Shown here piece by piece: positions 37,131 through 46,116 of a DNA stretch of 64,000 nucleotides. The stretch's first letter is position 1. Each line of letters begins with the position of its first letter. The notes under the pieces were generated by a model that was not told the origin of the DNA, did not search any database, and saw nothing but the letters and a program-made list of their open reading frames with translations. Where the stretch lies: NCBI GenBank assembly GCA_016214895.1, contig JACRMR010000002.1:374001-438000 (forward strand). Reading direction: 5' to 3'. Position numbers and translations under genes: made by a program. Source of the DNA: a candidate division KSB1 bacterium. Its GTDB lineage: Bacteria; Electryoneota; RPQS01.

Positions 37131-37999
37131 AGCCGCCCAAGGGATTGGGCAAAGGCCTGCGGGCGCTGATTACGGAATCCGAACTCACCGCGGAAAACGG
37201 CGCGACCATCTCCGAACTCGCGGTCGGGGTGATCGACCCCAATCCGTTTCAACCGCGAACGGTTTTCGATGACGCGGAGATCGAGGAACTCAAGCAGTCG
37301 ATCCTGAAGCAGGGCGTCCTGCAACCCGTGATCGTCCGACCCATGGGGGCAAGGTTCCAGCTGGTGGTCGGCGAGCGCAGGTTGCGCGCGTCGAAGGCCG
37401 CCGGGCGTGAGACCATTCCGGCGATCATCCGCGAAGTGGCCAGCGACGAGGAGATGCTCGAGCTGGCGTTGCTCGAGAATGTCGTCCGCAGTGATCTCAA
37501 TCCGATCGAAATCGCCAAGGCCATCGTCCAGTTGCAAACCCGGTGCAAACTCACGCAGGAGGCGATCGCGGACCGGCTCGGCATGAGCCGCGCCCACGTC
37601 GCGAACACCGTGCGGCTGCTGAAATTACCGGGACACATTCAGGGTGCGTTGCAGGACCGCAAGCTTACGATGGGCCACGCGCGCGCGTTGCTGTCGGTCG
37701 CCGATGATCGCGAGCGGGAGTTGCTGTTCAACCGCTTTGTGAGTGACGGCAAGCTGACGGTTCGCGCCGCTGAAGCGCTCACGCGCGGGGCCAGCGTCAA
37801 AGCGATCAAAGCCCGCTTGAACGGCGAGCTTGAGCTCGGTCCGCGGGCATCGGTCGAATTGCAGCGCATCGAACAGCGACTGCAAAGCGCCCTCGCCACC
37901 CGCGTGAAAATCAAGCCCGGTGTGCGCGGCGGCACCATTGAAATCCAGTACTATTCCAACGATGATCTCGAGCGATTTCTGGAACTGCTTGAACCGTGA
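37127..37999 (+). CDS. parB: Chromosome-partitioning protein ParB
   Basis: ParB is the CTP-dependent clamp that loads at parS. The 290-residue product starts KPPKGLGKGLRALI, the usual ParA-contact peptide. NPFQPRTVFDDAEIEELKQSI and GERRLRASKAAG (the CTP-binding GERRxRA box, about residues 80-90) follow. LTQEAIADRLGMSRAHVANT forms the parS-reading helix-turn-helix. The C-terminal part serves dimerisation. It starts with GTG in overlap with parA and overlaps rlmB by four bases. No consensus parS was found in the window. Confidence 0.96.
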   Translation: MKPPKGLGKGLRALITESELTAENGATISELAVGVIDPNPFQPRTVFDDAEIEELKQSILKQGVLQPVIVRPMGARFQLVVGERRLRASKAAGRETIPAIIREVASDEEMLELALLENVVRSDLNPIEIAKAIVQLQTRCKLTQEAIADRLGMSRAHVANTVRLLKLPGHIQGALQDRKLTMGHARALLSVADDRERELLFNRFVSDGKLTVRAAEALTRGASVKAIKARLNGELELGPRASVELQRIEQRLQSALATRVKIKPGVRGGTIEIQYYSNDDLERFLELLEP

Positions 38000-38802
38000 A
38001 AGCTGACCGTTCCCGACGCACCGCCCACCGCTCACGGCCCGCCGATTTTCGCCCCTCGGAGCCCGGAACTGAATCCGGGCTGATTCGTATTTATGGCCGG
38101 AAACCGGTCATCGAAGCACTGCGCATCGGTGTCGTTCAGCGCATCGAAATCGCGCGCGGCGCCCATGGCCGCATCATCGCTGACCTTGCGGCGATTGCGC
38201 GCACGGAAAAGGTAGAGATGCTCGAAGTCGAAGGCTGGGCGGAGGATGAACCCGGCGTCACACAGGGTATCCGAGCACTCGCCAGGCCCCCCGCTCTGCG
38301 CCACGACTTGCGCCAATTCGCGGAGGCATTCCCTGCGGACGAACAGCCCGTCCTGCTGATGTTGGACGGGGTCACGGATCCCCATAACTTCGGCGCGATC
38401 TTGCGCACGGCAGCCGCCGCCAATGTTGCAGCCGTCGTGATCCGCGATCGTCGCCAGGCGCCCGTCACGGAAGTCGTCGTAAAGGCGTCGGCTGGAGTGG
38501 CCTATCTCGTTCCGATATTCACGGTGACCAATCTCTCCAGCAGTTTAAGAGATTTGGCCGAGCGCGGATTCTGGTCGGTCGCCGCCGCCGGACTCGCCAG
38601 CGCCAGGACATACACGGAGTACGACTGGAAGCGACGCCTGGTTCTGGTTGTGGGCAGCGAAGGGGAAGGAGTGAGTGAGCTTGTCCTACGTTCGGTTGAC
38701 GATATTGTCAGAATTCCACTGCCAGCCCATGTCGATAGCCTCAATGTCTCTGTGGCCACCGGTATCCTCTTATTCGAATGTGCGCGCTGCCGATTTCGCT
38801 GA
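37996..38802 (+). CDS. rlmB: RlmB/TrmH-family 23S rRNA 2'-O-methyltransferase
   Basis: A SPOUT methyltransferase of 268 residues. It opens with about 25 residues rich in Arg, then a substrate-binding domain (IYGRKPVIEALRIG) and the knotted SAM domain: LDGVTDPHNFGAILRTA, VVGSEGEGVSELV-type loop (GSEGEG) and SLNVSVATGILLFE, the three TrmH motifs. The IYGRKPVIEAL start favours RlmB, which methylates G2251 of 23S rRNA, though a related target is possible. It is coupled to parB by a four-base overlap, and a 174-base AT-rich gap follows. Confidence 0.9.
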   Translation: MKADRSRRTAHRSRPADFRPSEPGTESGLIRIYGRKPVIEALRIGVVQRIEIARGAHGRIIADLAAIARTEKVEMLEVEGWAEDEPGVTQGIRALARPPALRHDLRQFAEAFPADEQPVLLMLDGVTDPHNFGAILRTAAAANVAAVVIRDRRQAPVTEVVVKASAGVAYLVPIFTVTNLSSSLRDLAERGFWSVAAAGLASARTYTEYDWKRRLVLVVGSEGEGVSELVLRSVDDIVRIPLPAHVDSLNVSVATGILLFECARCRFR

Positions 38803-38845
38803 GAATCCTGGTGAGGAATGGTAAATAGTATCGTTTTGTAAGCGT

Positions 38846-38866
38846 ATGTAATTCATTATGTTACAT
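38846..38866. repeat. Inverted repeat ATGTAA-N9-TTACAT upstream of the M23/bactofilin promoter
   Basis: ATGTAA (38846-38851) and TTACAT (38861-38866) are perfect inverted copies about one helical turn and a half apart. They lie about 35 bp upstream of the -35 box at 38900, inside the most AT-rich stretch of the region. A regulator-binding site is possible. It has no T run and is not a good terminator. Confidence 0.45.
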
Positions 38867-38899
38867 GCATACCTTGTTGCGCTTTGTTCTTGTTTTCAC

Positions 38900-38928
38900 T
38901 TGACTCAATCGGGCAAAATCGCTATATT
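38900..38928 (+). promoter_or_regulatory. Strong sigma70-like promoter for the M23-bactofilin-ATP synthase region
   Basis: TTGACT (38900-38905) and TATATT (38923-38928) with a 17-bp spacer, in AT-rich surroundings. The predicted start near 38935 leaves a leader of about 41 nt before the ATG at 38977. It is the only clear promoter before the atp genes, which follow on the same strand without an obvious terminator. Confidence 0.75.
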
Positions 38929-38976
38929 AAAAAGTTTAGAATATTTAAATTAAGTAAAGGCAAAGAGTTGGCTGCA

Positions 38977-39807
38977 ATGAAGGGGCGAGGGTGGACGCTC
39001 CTCGTGATTCCGGAGAATGAATCCGGCACTCGCCAGTTCCGGCTGCCTCGCCGGGCCGTTGTGCTCCTTGTCAGCGCCTTGGCCCTCGTTGTTCTTTATG
39101 CTGTCGTAGAGACCGTCCTGTTCTGGGCCGTAGCGCGCCGGGCCGCCGACGCGGATCACCTGCGAATCCGAGTACGCGAACTCGAAAACTCAAGCGATGA
39201 GTTGCTGCGCATGGGAACGGAACTCGCCAAGTTGCAGGCCTTCGAACGACAGGTCAGAAGAGTCCTCGGAGCGGGCGCCCAGACGGAATCCGAATCCACC
39301 CCGTGGATTCCGCCCCCGGTCACGACCTCCTCGCCCTTCGGGAACTTAGGTTCGGGCATCGTCCCGCTGTCGGACGCCGCTCGCGGGAACCAACCCGCGA
39401 CCCAAGGTTACTCCGCTTCTGACGTCCCCGCCGCATCGCCCGTGTCCGGATTCCTTACGCGCGGTTTCATTACTCACGACGACTCACGAGAGCTCGCTCA
39501 CCATGGCATCGATCTGGCAGCCAAAGAGGGCGCTCCCGTGGTCGCGGCTGCCGATGGAATCGTGATTAACGCCGGATGGTCTTATCCTTACGGCAATCTT
39601 GTGGCGCTGGCGCATCGCTCCGGCTACTTTACCTTTTACGGCCACAATCAGCTCTTGTTGGTCCGACCCGGCGACCGTGTTCGCCAGGGTGAGCCGATTG
39701 CCTTGATCGGGAATTCCGGAGTCAGTTCCGCGCCTCACTTGCACTTCGAAGTCTGGTACGACGGCCAGCCCGTCGATCCGACTACTCTCATCCGCAGCAT
39801 CCCCTGA
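38977..39807 (+). CDS. Membrane-anchored M23-family peptidase
   Basis: A 276-residue peptidoglycan hydrolase candidate. A basic start (MKGRGWTLLVIPENE) and one transmembrane helix (about residues 28-50) anchor it in the inner membrane; a short coiled coil (LRIRVRELENSSDELLRMG) and a Pro/Ser-rich linker follow. The LytM domain has HHGIDLAAKEGAPVVAAADG (His and Asp ligands), YGHN and APHLHFEVWYDG, so the active site looks complete. The ATG at 38977 is chosen because the open frame further upstream would overlap the promoter. Bactofilin lies next to it, a pairing known from shape-control systems such as Csd1-CcmA of Helicobacter. Confidence 0.88.
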   Translation: MKGRGWTLLVIPENESGTRQFRLPRRAVVLLVSALALVVLYAVVETVLFWAVARRAADADHLRIRVRELENSSDELLRMGTELAKLQAFERQVRRVLGAGAQTESESTPWIPPPVTTSSPFGNLGSGIVPLSDAARGNQPATQGYSASDVPAASPVSGFLTRGFITHDDSRELAHHGIDLAAKEGAPVVAAADGIVINAGWSYPYGNLVALAHRSGYFTFYGHNQLLLVRPGDRVRQGEPIALIGNSGVSSAPHLHFEVWYDGQPVDPTTLIRSIP

Positions 39808-39889
39808 CGACTGTCTGCGCGGTTGCTCGCGGAATGCACTCGCCGTCCACCGGCGATATCTTCAATTCCGTTCTCTCAGGAGGCTGAAC

Positions 39890-40336
39890 ATGAGTAAGTG
39901 GGGTTCGTCCAACTTGCGGTCGCTCTCCTCTGCCGATATCTCGACCCTCCTCAGCAAGGATGCTGAGATTCGCGGGTCGATCAAGACACAAGGTTCGATT
40001 CGCATCGACGGCGCGGTCGTCGGCGATGTGGTCTCCGCCAAGACAGTGACCGTCGGCGCCGGCGGCAGCGTCGAAGGCAACGTCGTCGCCGAAGAGATTA
40101 TCGTTTCCGGTCGAGTGAAAGGGACTTTGACGGCCAAACAGAAGATTTCTCTCGAAGCCACGGCCCAGTTGGAAGGTGATATCCACGCGACCCGGCTCAC
40201 GATCAGTGAGGGCGCTGTATTCCGTGGGCAGTCCAGCATGGGTGCGCCGCAGACACCGAGAGTCGTGGTCAGTAATGGCCAAAGCAAGATCGGTGAACTC
40301 CCCAAACCCGCAGAGCGAGCCGCCGTCGGAGGGTAA
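39890..40336 (+). CDS. Bactofilin
   Basis: A 148-residue cytoskeletal protein. The right-handed beta-helix repeats are visible: IRGSIKTQGSIRIDGAVVGD, VTVGAGGSVEGNVVAEEI, VSGRVKGTLTAKQKISLE, AQLEGDIHATRLTISEGAVF. Disordered tails flank the core. Bactofilins polymerise without nucleotide and position wall enzymes; the neighbouring M23 peptidase is the obvious partner. An AGGAGG-type site (39879-39884) lies five bases before the ATG. Its last 62 bases overlap atpZ in another frame. Confidence 0.93.
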   Translation: MSKWGSSNLRSLSSADISTLLSKDAEIRGSIKTQGSIRIDGAVVGDVVSAKTVTVGAGGSVEGNVVAEEIIVSGRVKGTLTAKQKISLEATAQLEGDIHATRLTISEGAVFRGQSSMGAPQTPRVVVSNGQSKIGELPKPAERAAVGG

Positions 40337-40589
40337 GCCCGGTCGGCGCAAGTTCACCGAGCCGCCACGAAACTTCCTGCGCGACCCGCTGCAAATCGGA
40401 GTCTCCATCGTCGGGGTCACGGTGGTCTTCGGCGGAGGGGGATGGTGGCTCGACAGCAAGCTGGGCAGCTTCCCGGTCTTCCTGTTTGTCGGATCGGTGC
40501 TCGGTCTGTTCGGTAGTATCTACTCCATTGTGGTCCGATTGCGCGTACAGGATTCCGACGCTTGGAAGAAATCCCATCCCCGCTCCTGA
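40275..40589 (+). CDS. atpZ: AtpZ/AtpI-family F0 assembly protein
   Basis: A 104-residue protein with a hydrophilic start and two membrane helices: RDPLQIGVSIVGVTVVFGGGGWWLDSKLG and PVFLFVGSVLGLFGSIYSIVVRLR. The G-rich first helix followed by WWLD and the second glycine-containing helix match AtpZ, which with AtpI helps assemble the c-ring and may carry cations. The ATG at 40275 lies inside the bactofilin gene; GTG 40293 is an alternative start. Its end overlaps the next gene by 28 bases. Confidence 0.82.
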   Translation: MAKARSVNSPNPQSEPPSEGKPGRRKFTEPPRNFLRDPLQIGVSIVGVTVVFGGGGWWLDSKLGSFPVFLFVGSVLGLFGSIYSIVVRLRVQDSDAWKKSHPRS

Positions 40590-40873
40590 CTTCTGTGCTT
40601 TCCATAGCGGTTGGTGGTCTGATATCGCTGGTTGCCGCACTGCCCTCCGTACTGCTGCTGGTCGCCACCAAACATTCCGATTTGGGATTGCGCATGCGCG
40701 CCTGGGCAATCGGGGTGGCGCTCAGGTTCTTGATCATACTGCTTTCCCTGATCTTCCTCTTTCGTCGTACAGCCCTGAACCGCATCTCCGTCCTCGTCGG
40801 CATCCTGCTCGTATTCTTCCTGATTTTCGGTATCGAAGTCTATTTCGCGTTTCGCAGATCTAAGTCCCAATGA
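40562..40873 (+). CDS. Small membrane protein in the position of ATP synthase subunit I
   Basis: A 103-residue protein with three or four hydrophobic segments (VLSIAVGGLISLVAALPSVLLLV, WAIGVALRFLIILLSLIFLF, VLVGILLVFFLIFGIEVYF). It sits between atpZ and atpB, where many operons have atpI, and the basic loop between helices agrees with that, but sequence likeness is too low to be sure. It starts at TTG 40562 and overlaps atpZ by 28 bases and atpB by four, so coupled translation is likely. Confidence 0.7.
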   Translation: MEEIPSPLLTSVLSIAVGGLISLVAALPSVLLLVATKHSDLGLRMRAWAIGVALRFLIILLSLIFLFRRTALNRISVLVGILLVFFLIFGIEVYFAFRRSKSQ

Positions 40874-41802
40874 AACTGCTCGCAAAGACGATACTTCTGG
40901 TCATATTCTGCAGCCTGATTCCGGTCGCAACCGCGAATGTGCCCGCGACTGACCGCATGCCAGCGGCCGCCGATTCGGCAACGGCCGCAAGTGCGGCCGA
41001 GGGCGGAGCCGCGCACACCGAACATGAAGGTGGGATTGGCACGACCCTCGTGCGGATTCTTGAGCATCACCTCGTCGATGCCGACAAGATCGATCTGTTC
41101 GGATATGAAATTCACCTGCCCGTGTTCGAGATCGGCGGGATGACCTTCGTGACCAAACATCAGGTCTGGTGGTTGATCGCGATGCTGATTGTATTCGCGC
41201 TGGTGTGGCGGGCGGGGAAGCAGACGACGGCCGTGCCCACCGGGATGAGAAACGTGTTCGAAATTCTCGCGACGTTCATCCGCGATGAAATCTTGCGACC
41301 GAACCTGCACGAGAAGGCGGATACGTTCCTGCCCTATTTCCTCACGCTCTTTACCTGCATCCTCTTTTCCAACCTGCTCGGGCTGCTACCGTGGGGCGCT
41401 TCGGCGACGGGAAACATCGGGACCACGGCCGGTCTCGCGCTCTGCACACTCGGTCTCATGACTGGAATGGGCATTAAAGAGAATGGAATCGGCGGTTTTC
41501 TGCACAGCTTTGCTCCTCCGGGAGTGCCCGGCTGGCTGATGCCGCTGATCATTGTGGTAGAGATCGCCAGTTTCTTCATCCGCCCGTTTGCCCTCACGAT
41601 TCGTCTCTTTGCCAACATGCTGGCCGGGCACGCGGTCATTGCGGTATTGCTCGGCCTCATTGTGACACCGCTCTTCGCGATTCCGTCCATCGCCGTGGCG
41701 ACCGGGGTCATGCTGCTCGAAATCGTCGTCGCCTTGATCCAGGCCTACATCTTCATCATGCTCTCCGCGGTGTTCATCGGATTGGCCGTCCATCCGCACT
41801 AA
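40870..41802 (+). CDS. atpB: F0F1 ATP synthase subunit a
   Basis: Subunit a forms the half-channels next to the c-ring. The 310-residue product has an N-terminal signal-peptide-like segment (MKLLAKTILLVIFCSLIPVATA), an Ala-rich linker and His/Glu-rich stretch (AHTEHEGG), then five or so helices. The essential Arg is in IRLFANMLAGHAVI. A signal peptide on subunit a is a trait seen in Bacteroidota and Chlorobiota. The C-terminus (LIQAYIFIMLSAVFIGLAVHPH) is typical. Confidence 0.96.
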   Translation: MKLLAKTILLVIFCSLIPVATANVPATDRMPAAADSATAASAAEGGAAHTEHEGGIGTTLVRILEHHLVDADKIDLFGYEIHLPVFEIGGMTFVTKHQVWWLIAMLIVFALVWRAGKQTTAVPTGMRNVFEILATFIRDEILRPNLHEKADTFLPYFLTLFTCILFSNLLGLLPWGASATGNIGTTAGLALCTLGLMTGMGIKENGIGGFLHSFAPPGVPGWLMPLIIVVEIASFFIRPFALTIRLFANMLAGHAVIAVLLGLIVTPLFAIPSIAVATGVMLLEIVVALIQAYIFIMLSAVFIGLAVHPH

Positions 41803-41857
41803 TCTGGCAACTTCAACACATCACATATTCAATTCAAGTCTCAAGGGAGTTTTCTGA

Positions 41858-42085
<228 letters not shown>

Positions 42086-42091
42086 TGTCAC

Positions 42092-42106
42092 GCGCCTTAG
42101 CGGCGC
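42092..42106 (+). promoter_or_regulatory. Hairpin between atpE and atpF
   Basis: GCGCC-TTAGC-GGCGC, a 5-bp stem starting seven bases after the atpE stop. It has no T run. Such a hairpin could protect the atpE 3' end or hold back atpF translation and so help the high c-subunit demand; this role is inference. Confidence 0.4.
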
Positions 42107-42121
42107 ATCCGGTGCGAACCT

Positions 42122-42652
42122 ATGCTTAACTTCTTACTCCCGATTGCCGCCGAAAGCGGTGGTCTGGCCTCGGTTGTCAGTCCCAAACCCGGCTCTGTCC
42201 TCTGGACAATTATCACCTTTCTGGTAATTGTCTGGCTGGTCTCCAAATTCGGCTGGAAGCCAATCCTGTCCGGCCTCAAGTCGCGCGAGGACTCTATTCG
42301 GAAAGACCTCGAAACCGCCAAGGCGGAACGCGAAAAGGCGTCCGCCTTGCTGGCCGACTATCAGGCGTCCATGGCCAACGCCAAGAAAGAGGCTGCCGAG
42401 GTCATTCAGCGCGCACAGGATGCCGCCAATCAACACCTTGAACTGGAACGAATTCGCGCCAAGGAAACCGCCGACCGCCTGATTGACCGTGCCAATGCCG
42501 AAATCGAGCGAGAACGCGATGCCGCCCGCGCCGATCTCCGACAGTACGTGGCCGACCTTACCGCTCGCGCGACCAGCCGGCTCGTCGGCAAGACCGTAGA
42601 TGCCAAAGATCACGAGCGGTTCATTCTCGACGCGCTCAAGGAGGATCGGTGA
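42122..42652 (+). CDS. atpF: F0F1 ATP synthase subunit b
   Basis: The peripheral stalk subunit, 176 residues: one membrane helix (SVLWTIITFLVIVWLVSKFGW, about residues 22-42) with the conserved basic turn after it, then a long charged coiled coil (LKSREDSIRKDLETAKAERE ... ARADLRQYVADLTARATSRL). Only one b-type gene is present. Its end overlaps atpH by four bases. Confidence 0.95.
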   Translation: MLNFLLPIAAESGGLASVVSPKPGSVLWTIITFLVIVWLVSKFGWKPILSGLKSREDSIRKDLETAKAEREKASALLADYQASMANAKKEAAEVIQRAQDAANQHLELERIRAKETADRLIDRANAEIERERDAARADLRQYVADLTARATSRLVGKTVDAKDHERFILDALKEDR

Positions 42653-43200
42653 AAGCCGCCCCGCGCTCGCTGGTCAACCGCTACGCCCGGTCGCTGTTCA
42701 AGGTCGCCGTGGACCAGAAGGTCGTCGAGCAGGTGCGAAATGACCTGGCGGAAATCGCTGACGTTCTGCACGGAAACAAGGAGCTGACCGCCATGTTGCT
42801 CAATCCCGGCGTGAATACCGCGCGCCTCAAAGCGCTGGTTGATGCGCTTTGCAAGAGACTGCCGGCGCAGGAACTCACCCGGCACTTTCTGCATCTGCTG
42901 ATCGACAAGGACCGGATCGAAGTGCTGCATACGCTCTCACCCGTGTTCGACGATTATTACCGAAAGCACCAAGGCGAGGTGGTGGTCACCGTGACGACTG
43001 CCGTGACCGTCAGTGACGCGCTGCAATCACAGATCAAGAGCCAGCTTGCTGCACACAGCGGCATGACGCCGCTGGTCACCTGGAATACGAATCCTGAGTT
43101 ACTCGGCGGTCTCGTGGTGGAGTGGCCCGATCGCGTCTTCGATGGCTCCCTCGCCCGCAAGATCTCCAACCTCAAATCCGCGCTGGCCGGCACCGCCTGA
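42649..43200 (+). CDS. atpH: F0F1 ATP synthase subunit delta
   Basis: The 183-residue product joins the b stalk to the top of F1. It has RSLVNRYARSLFKVAVDQK at the start, the usual RYA.AL opening, a helical N domain, and a C domain with VVVTVTTAVTVSDALQSQI and LLGGLVVEWPDRVFDGSLARK, the family's G.......D.S...kl motif. It starts at GTG 42649 in overlap with atpF. Confidence 0.94.
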   Translation: MKAAPRSLVNRYARSLFKVAVDQKVVEQVRNDLAEIADVLHGNKELTAMLLNPGVNTARLKALVDALCKRLPAQELTRHFLHLLIDKDRIEVLHTLSPVFDDYYRKHQGEVVVTVTTAVTVSDALQSQIKSQLAAHSGMTPLVTWNTNPELLGGLVVEWPDRVFDGSLARKISNLKSALAGTA

Positions 43201-43247
43201 TCGCCGCGGCACGCTCCAAGAATTCAGACCCTCAATAAGATAGCATC

Positions 43248-44756
43248 ATGAGAGTTCGTCCGGAAGAAATCACTTCCATTCTTAAGGAACAGATTGCCGA
43301 TTATCAGGCACTGTCCTCCGTCGATGAAGTCGGCCGCGTGGTCTATGTCGGCGACGGTATCGCCCGCGTCTATGGCTTGGACAAAGTCATGTACGGAGAG
43401 ATGGTCGAGTTTGCCGGTGGCGCGCTCGGCATGGCGCTCAACCTCGAAGAGGACAACGTCGGTTGCGCGCTCTTCAGCGGCGATGCGCAGATCGCGGAAG
43501 GCAGCGTGGCCAAACGCACCGGACGCGTCGTACAGGTGCCCGTCGGTGACGAACTCGTCGGGCGCGTCGTCAATCCGCTCGGCATGCCGCTCGATGGCAA
43601 GGGGCCGATCAACGCCAAGAAATTCAGCCCGGTTGAACGCCTGGCCACCGGTGTGATCACGCGCCAGCCCGTCAAGGAACCGTTGCAGACCGGGATTAAG
43701 GCGATCGACGCCATGATCCCGATTGGCCGCGGTCAGCGCGAACTTATCATTGGTGACCGCCAGACCGGCAAGACGACGATCGCGCTCGACACGATCATCA
43801 GCCAGAAAGGCACCGGCGTCATTTGTATCTACGTCGCCGTTGGCCAAAAGGGCTCCACGATTGCCAAAGTTGTCAAGACCCTGGACGAACATGGCGCGAT
43901 GGAACACACCATCGTGGTTTCCTCGACCGCGGTCGAGCCCGCGCCGATTCAATTCCTGGCGCCGTATGCCGGCGCCGCCATGGGCGAGTTCTTCCGTGAT
44001 AGCGGTCGGCATGCCGTCTGTATCTATGACGATCTCACCAAGCACGCCTGGGCGTATCGCCAACTTTCGCTTCTGTTGCGCCGCCCGCCGGGCCGCGAAG
44101 CCTATCCCGGCGACGTGTTCTATCTGCACTCACGCCTCCTCGAACGCGCCGCCAAACTTAGCGATGCGCTGGGCGGCGGATCGCTGACTGCCCTGCCGAT
44201 TATCGAAACGCAGGCTGGCGACGTCTCCGCCTATATTCCGACCAACGTGATTTCGATTACCGACGGCCAGATCTTCCTCGAATCAGAACTCTTCTATTCC
44301 GGAATTCGCCCGGCCATCAACGCCGGTATTTCAGTCTCCCGCGTCGGCGGCAATGCGCAGATCAAAGCGATGCGGCAGGTCGGCGGGTCATTGAGACTTG
44401 ATCTTGCCCAGTACCGCGAGCTCGCGGCCTTCGCGCAATTCGGTTCCGATCTCGATAAGGCCACGCTCGCGCAACTCACCCGCGGCGCGCGATTGATGGA
44501 AGTGCTTAAGCAAGGTCAATATGCGCCGTGGCCCGTTGAAGAACAAGTCGCCGTGTTATGGGTGGCGACTCGCGGATACATGGATGATGTTCCGGTCGAT
44601 GCGGTCGGCAAATTCCAGTCCGACCTGCAAAAGTACTTCCGCAGTGCGGGCAAAGCCTTGCTGACCGAGATCACGCAAAAGAAGATCATCGACAAGGAGC
44701 TGGAAGAGAAGTTGACGCAGCTCGCCAAGGACTTCAAGGCGAGCTGGACTAAGTAG
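43248..44756 (+). CDS. atpA: F0F1 ATP synthase subunit alpha
   Basis: The non-catalytic nucleotide-binding subunit, 502 residues. It starts [16 protein letters not shown], carries the Walker [10 protein letters not shown], and has the alpha-specific [39 protein letters not shown] and [14 protein letters not shown] segments. Length is standard. Instead of atpG, the next three genes are GT87-like membrane proteins. Confidence 0.97.
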   Translation: MRVRPEEITSILKEQIADYQALSSVDEVGRVVYVGDGIARVYGLDKVMYGEMVEFAGGALGMALNLEEDNVGCALFSGDAQIAEGSVAKRTGRVVQVPVGDELVGRVVNPLGMPLDGKGPINAKKFSPVERLATGVITRQPVKEPLQTGIKAIDAMIPIGRGQRELIIGDRQTGKTTIALDTIISQKGTGVICIYVAVGQKGSTIAKVVKTLDEHGAMEHTIVVSSTAVEPAPIQFLAPYAGAAMGEFFRDSGRHAVCIYDDLTKHAWAYRQLSLLLRRPPGREAYPGDVFYLHSRLLERAAKLSDALGGGSLTALPIIETQAGDVSAYIPTNVISITDGQIFLESELFYSGIRPAINAGISVSRVGGNAQIKAMRQVGGSLRLDLAQYRELAAFAQFGSDLDKATLAQLTRGARLMEVLKQGQYAPWPVEEQVAVLWVATRGYMDDVPVDAVGKFQSDLQKYFRSAGKALLTEITQKKIIDKELEEKLTQLAKDFKASWTK

Positions 44757-44783
44757 CAGTTTCCGCCACGAGCAAGGGGCGTT

Positions 44784-46067
44784 GTGGAAGTCGTTCGCAG
44801 GCCGCCACCGGACTGGTTGCTGATCGTCGCCCTGCTCACCGGACTGTTCTTGTGGCAGCGCACGGTCTTTCCGCTGTGGATGGTTGATCTTTTCCATATT
44901 CAGTACGCGAGTTACGAATGGAAGCAGGGCGAGCTGCAGTGGATGTACACATCCATCGAAGACACCCGGGACTGGGAAGCACACCGCGCGCCCATCGCCG
45001 CGAAACTTGGAGCCGAAGGTTGGCCTAACGAACCCCTGTACCCGCCGTTCCTGCATGCTCTGCTCTCCCCGTTCGCCGATGCTGATGCCGCTTCATGGAT
45101 GTACACGGTCTTTGCCATGAACTTGCTACTGCTTCCCGCCTTCGCATTAATCGTACTGCGCGCGTGCGAAGTCCGCTGCAGCATGCGCTCCATCCTTTGG
45201 GGACTCGCGCTGGTAATGGTCTGCTATCCGATGGCGCGCGCGACGAAGTTGGGCCAGATCGGGCCCTTGTTGGTGGCGATCACGTGGCTGGCAATCCTCG
45301 CGCTGCGCAGGTCGCGGCAGGTGTTCGGCGGAATCTTGCTCGGCATCGTGGGCGCGCTAAAGATATTTCCGCTGTCGCTCCTGCTGGCGCCGCTGCTATT
45401 GCGCCGTTTCCGGTTTGTGACCGCGGCACTGGTGACCGTGATCGGCATTTACGCCATCAGCCTGTTTGCACTGGGGCTGGAGGTGCACGGCTACTGGTGG
45501 AAGGCGATTACGAAGTTTGGTAATCTCGTTTGGCCGTTCTTTGGTAACCAATCACTGGCGGGTTGGTTCGTGCGGCTGACGTCAGACGTGCGAATGGATG
45601 ATTACCGGCCCGTGCTCGACACAAGAATTGTCTGCTTCCGGCTCGCCGCGTTCGGCGGATGCGTTGTGGCCATCCTGCCGGTGGCAATGCGGATCTGGCG
45701 CAAGAGCAACTCTGCCGCAGCCATCCCGCTGATCGGCCTCGTCATGGGTGCGGTGTTGCTGCTGTTGCCCACCTCGTGGGAGCACTACTGGCTCTGGATG
45801 CTCCCGGTGCTGGGCTGGGCGATTCACCGCGAATGGTGCCGCCAACGCCATTCTGCAACCTCCGCCGTGCTGCTGGGAGTCGCGGCGTTCTTCTTCCTGA
45901 TGAAGCTAACGCGATGCTATGGCGAATCGATGCTCGGCAGGCTTATCTCAGGTTCGCAGACTATCGGCCTAACGCTATTGGTGCTCTGGCTCCTGCTGGA
46001 AATGCGTCGGATGGCGGATCCCTCACCATACGACACCGATGAGACAGTGGTTTCTGCTTCGCGCTGA
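44784..46067 (+). CDS. GT87-like polytopic membrane glycosyltransferase, paralogue 1
   Basis: A 427-residue membrane protein with about ten hydrophobic segments. Landmarks of the GT87/DUF2029 fold appear in order: DLFHIQYASYEW after helix 1 (a possible catalytic Asp), EPLYPPFLHALLSPF, KLGQIGPLLVAI, GALKIFPLSLLLAPLLLRRF, GNQSLAGWFVRL and PTSWEHYWLWMLPVLGW. GT87 enzymes move mannose or another sugar from a polyprenyl phosphate to a lipid or protein outside the membrane; donor and acceptor here are unknown. It starts at GTG 44784, 27 bases after atpA, with GGGG just upstream, and is followed by two related genes. Confidence 0.78.
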   Translation: MEVVRRPPPDWLLIVALLTGLFLWQRTVFPLWMVDLFHIQYASYEWKQGELQWMYTSIEDTRDWEAHRAPIAAKLGAEGWPNEPLYPPFLHALLSPFADADAASWMYTVFAMNLLLLPAFALIVLRACEVRCSMRSILWGLALVMVCYPMARATKLGQIGPLLVAITWLAILALRRSRQVFGGILLGIVGALKIFPLSLLLAPLLLRRFRFVTAALVTVIGIYAISLFALGLEVHGYWWKAITKFGNLVWPFFGNQSLAGWFVRLTSDVRMDDYRPVLDTRIVCFRLAAFGGCVVAILPVAMRIWRKSNSAAAIPLIGLVMGAVLLLLPTSWEHYWLWMLPVLGWAIHREWCRQRHSATSAVLLGVAAFFFLMKLTRCYGESMLGRLISGSQTIGLTLLVLWLLLEMRRMADPSPYDTDETVVSASR

Positions 46068-46116
46068 CGGCTGACCCCGCGACTATTGGCTGATCCCGGC
46101 CTATCTGCTGGTATTC

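Noticed and set aside
36342-38802. A parS site near parAB
   Set aside because: Nothing close to the TGTTTCACGTGAAACA consensus was found in or near these genes; CACGTG alone, as at about 5416, is too short.
46072-46074. TGA in the GT87 paralogue 2 as a selenocysteine codon
   Set aside because: The paralogues have no Cys at the matching place, no SECIS-like hairpin was recognised right after it, and the residue would lie in a variable N-terminal tail.
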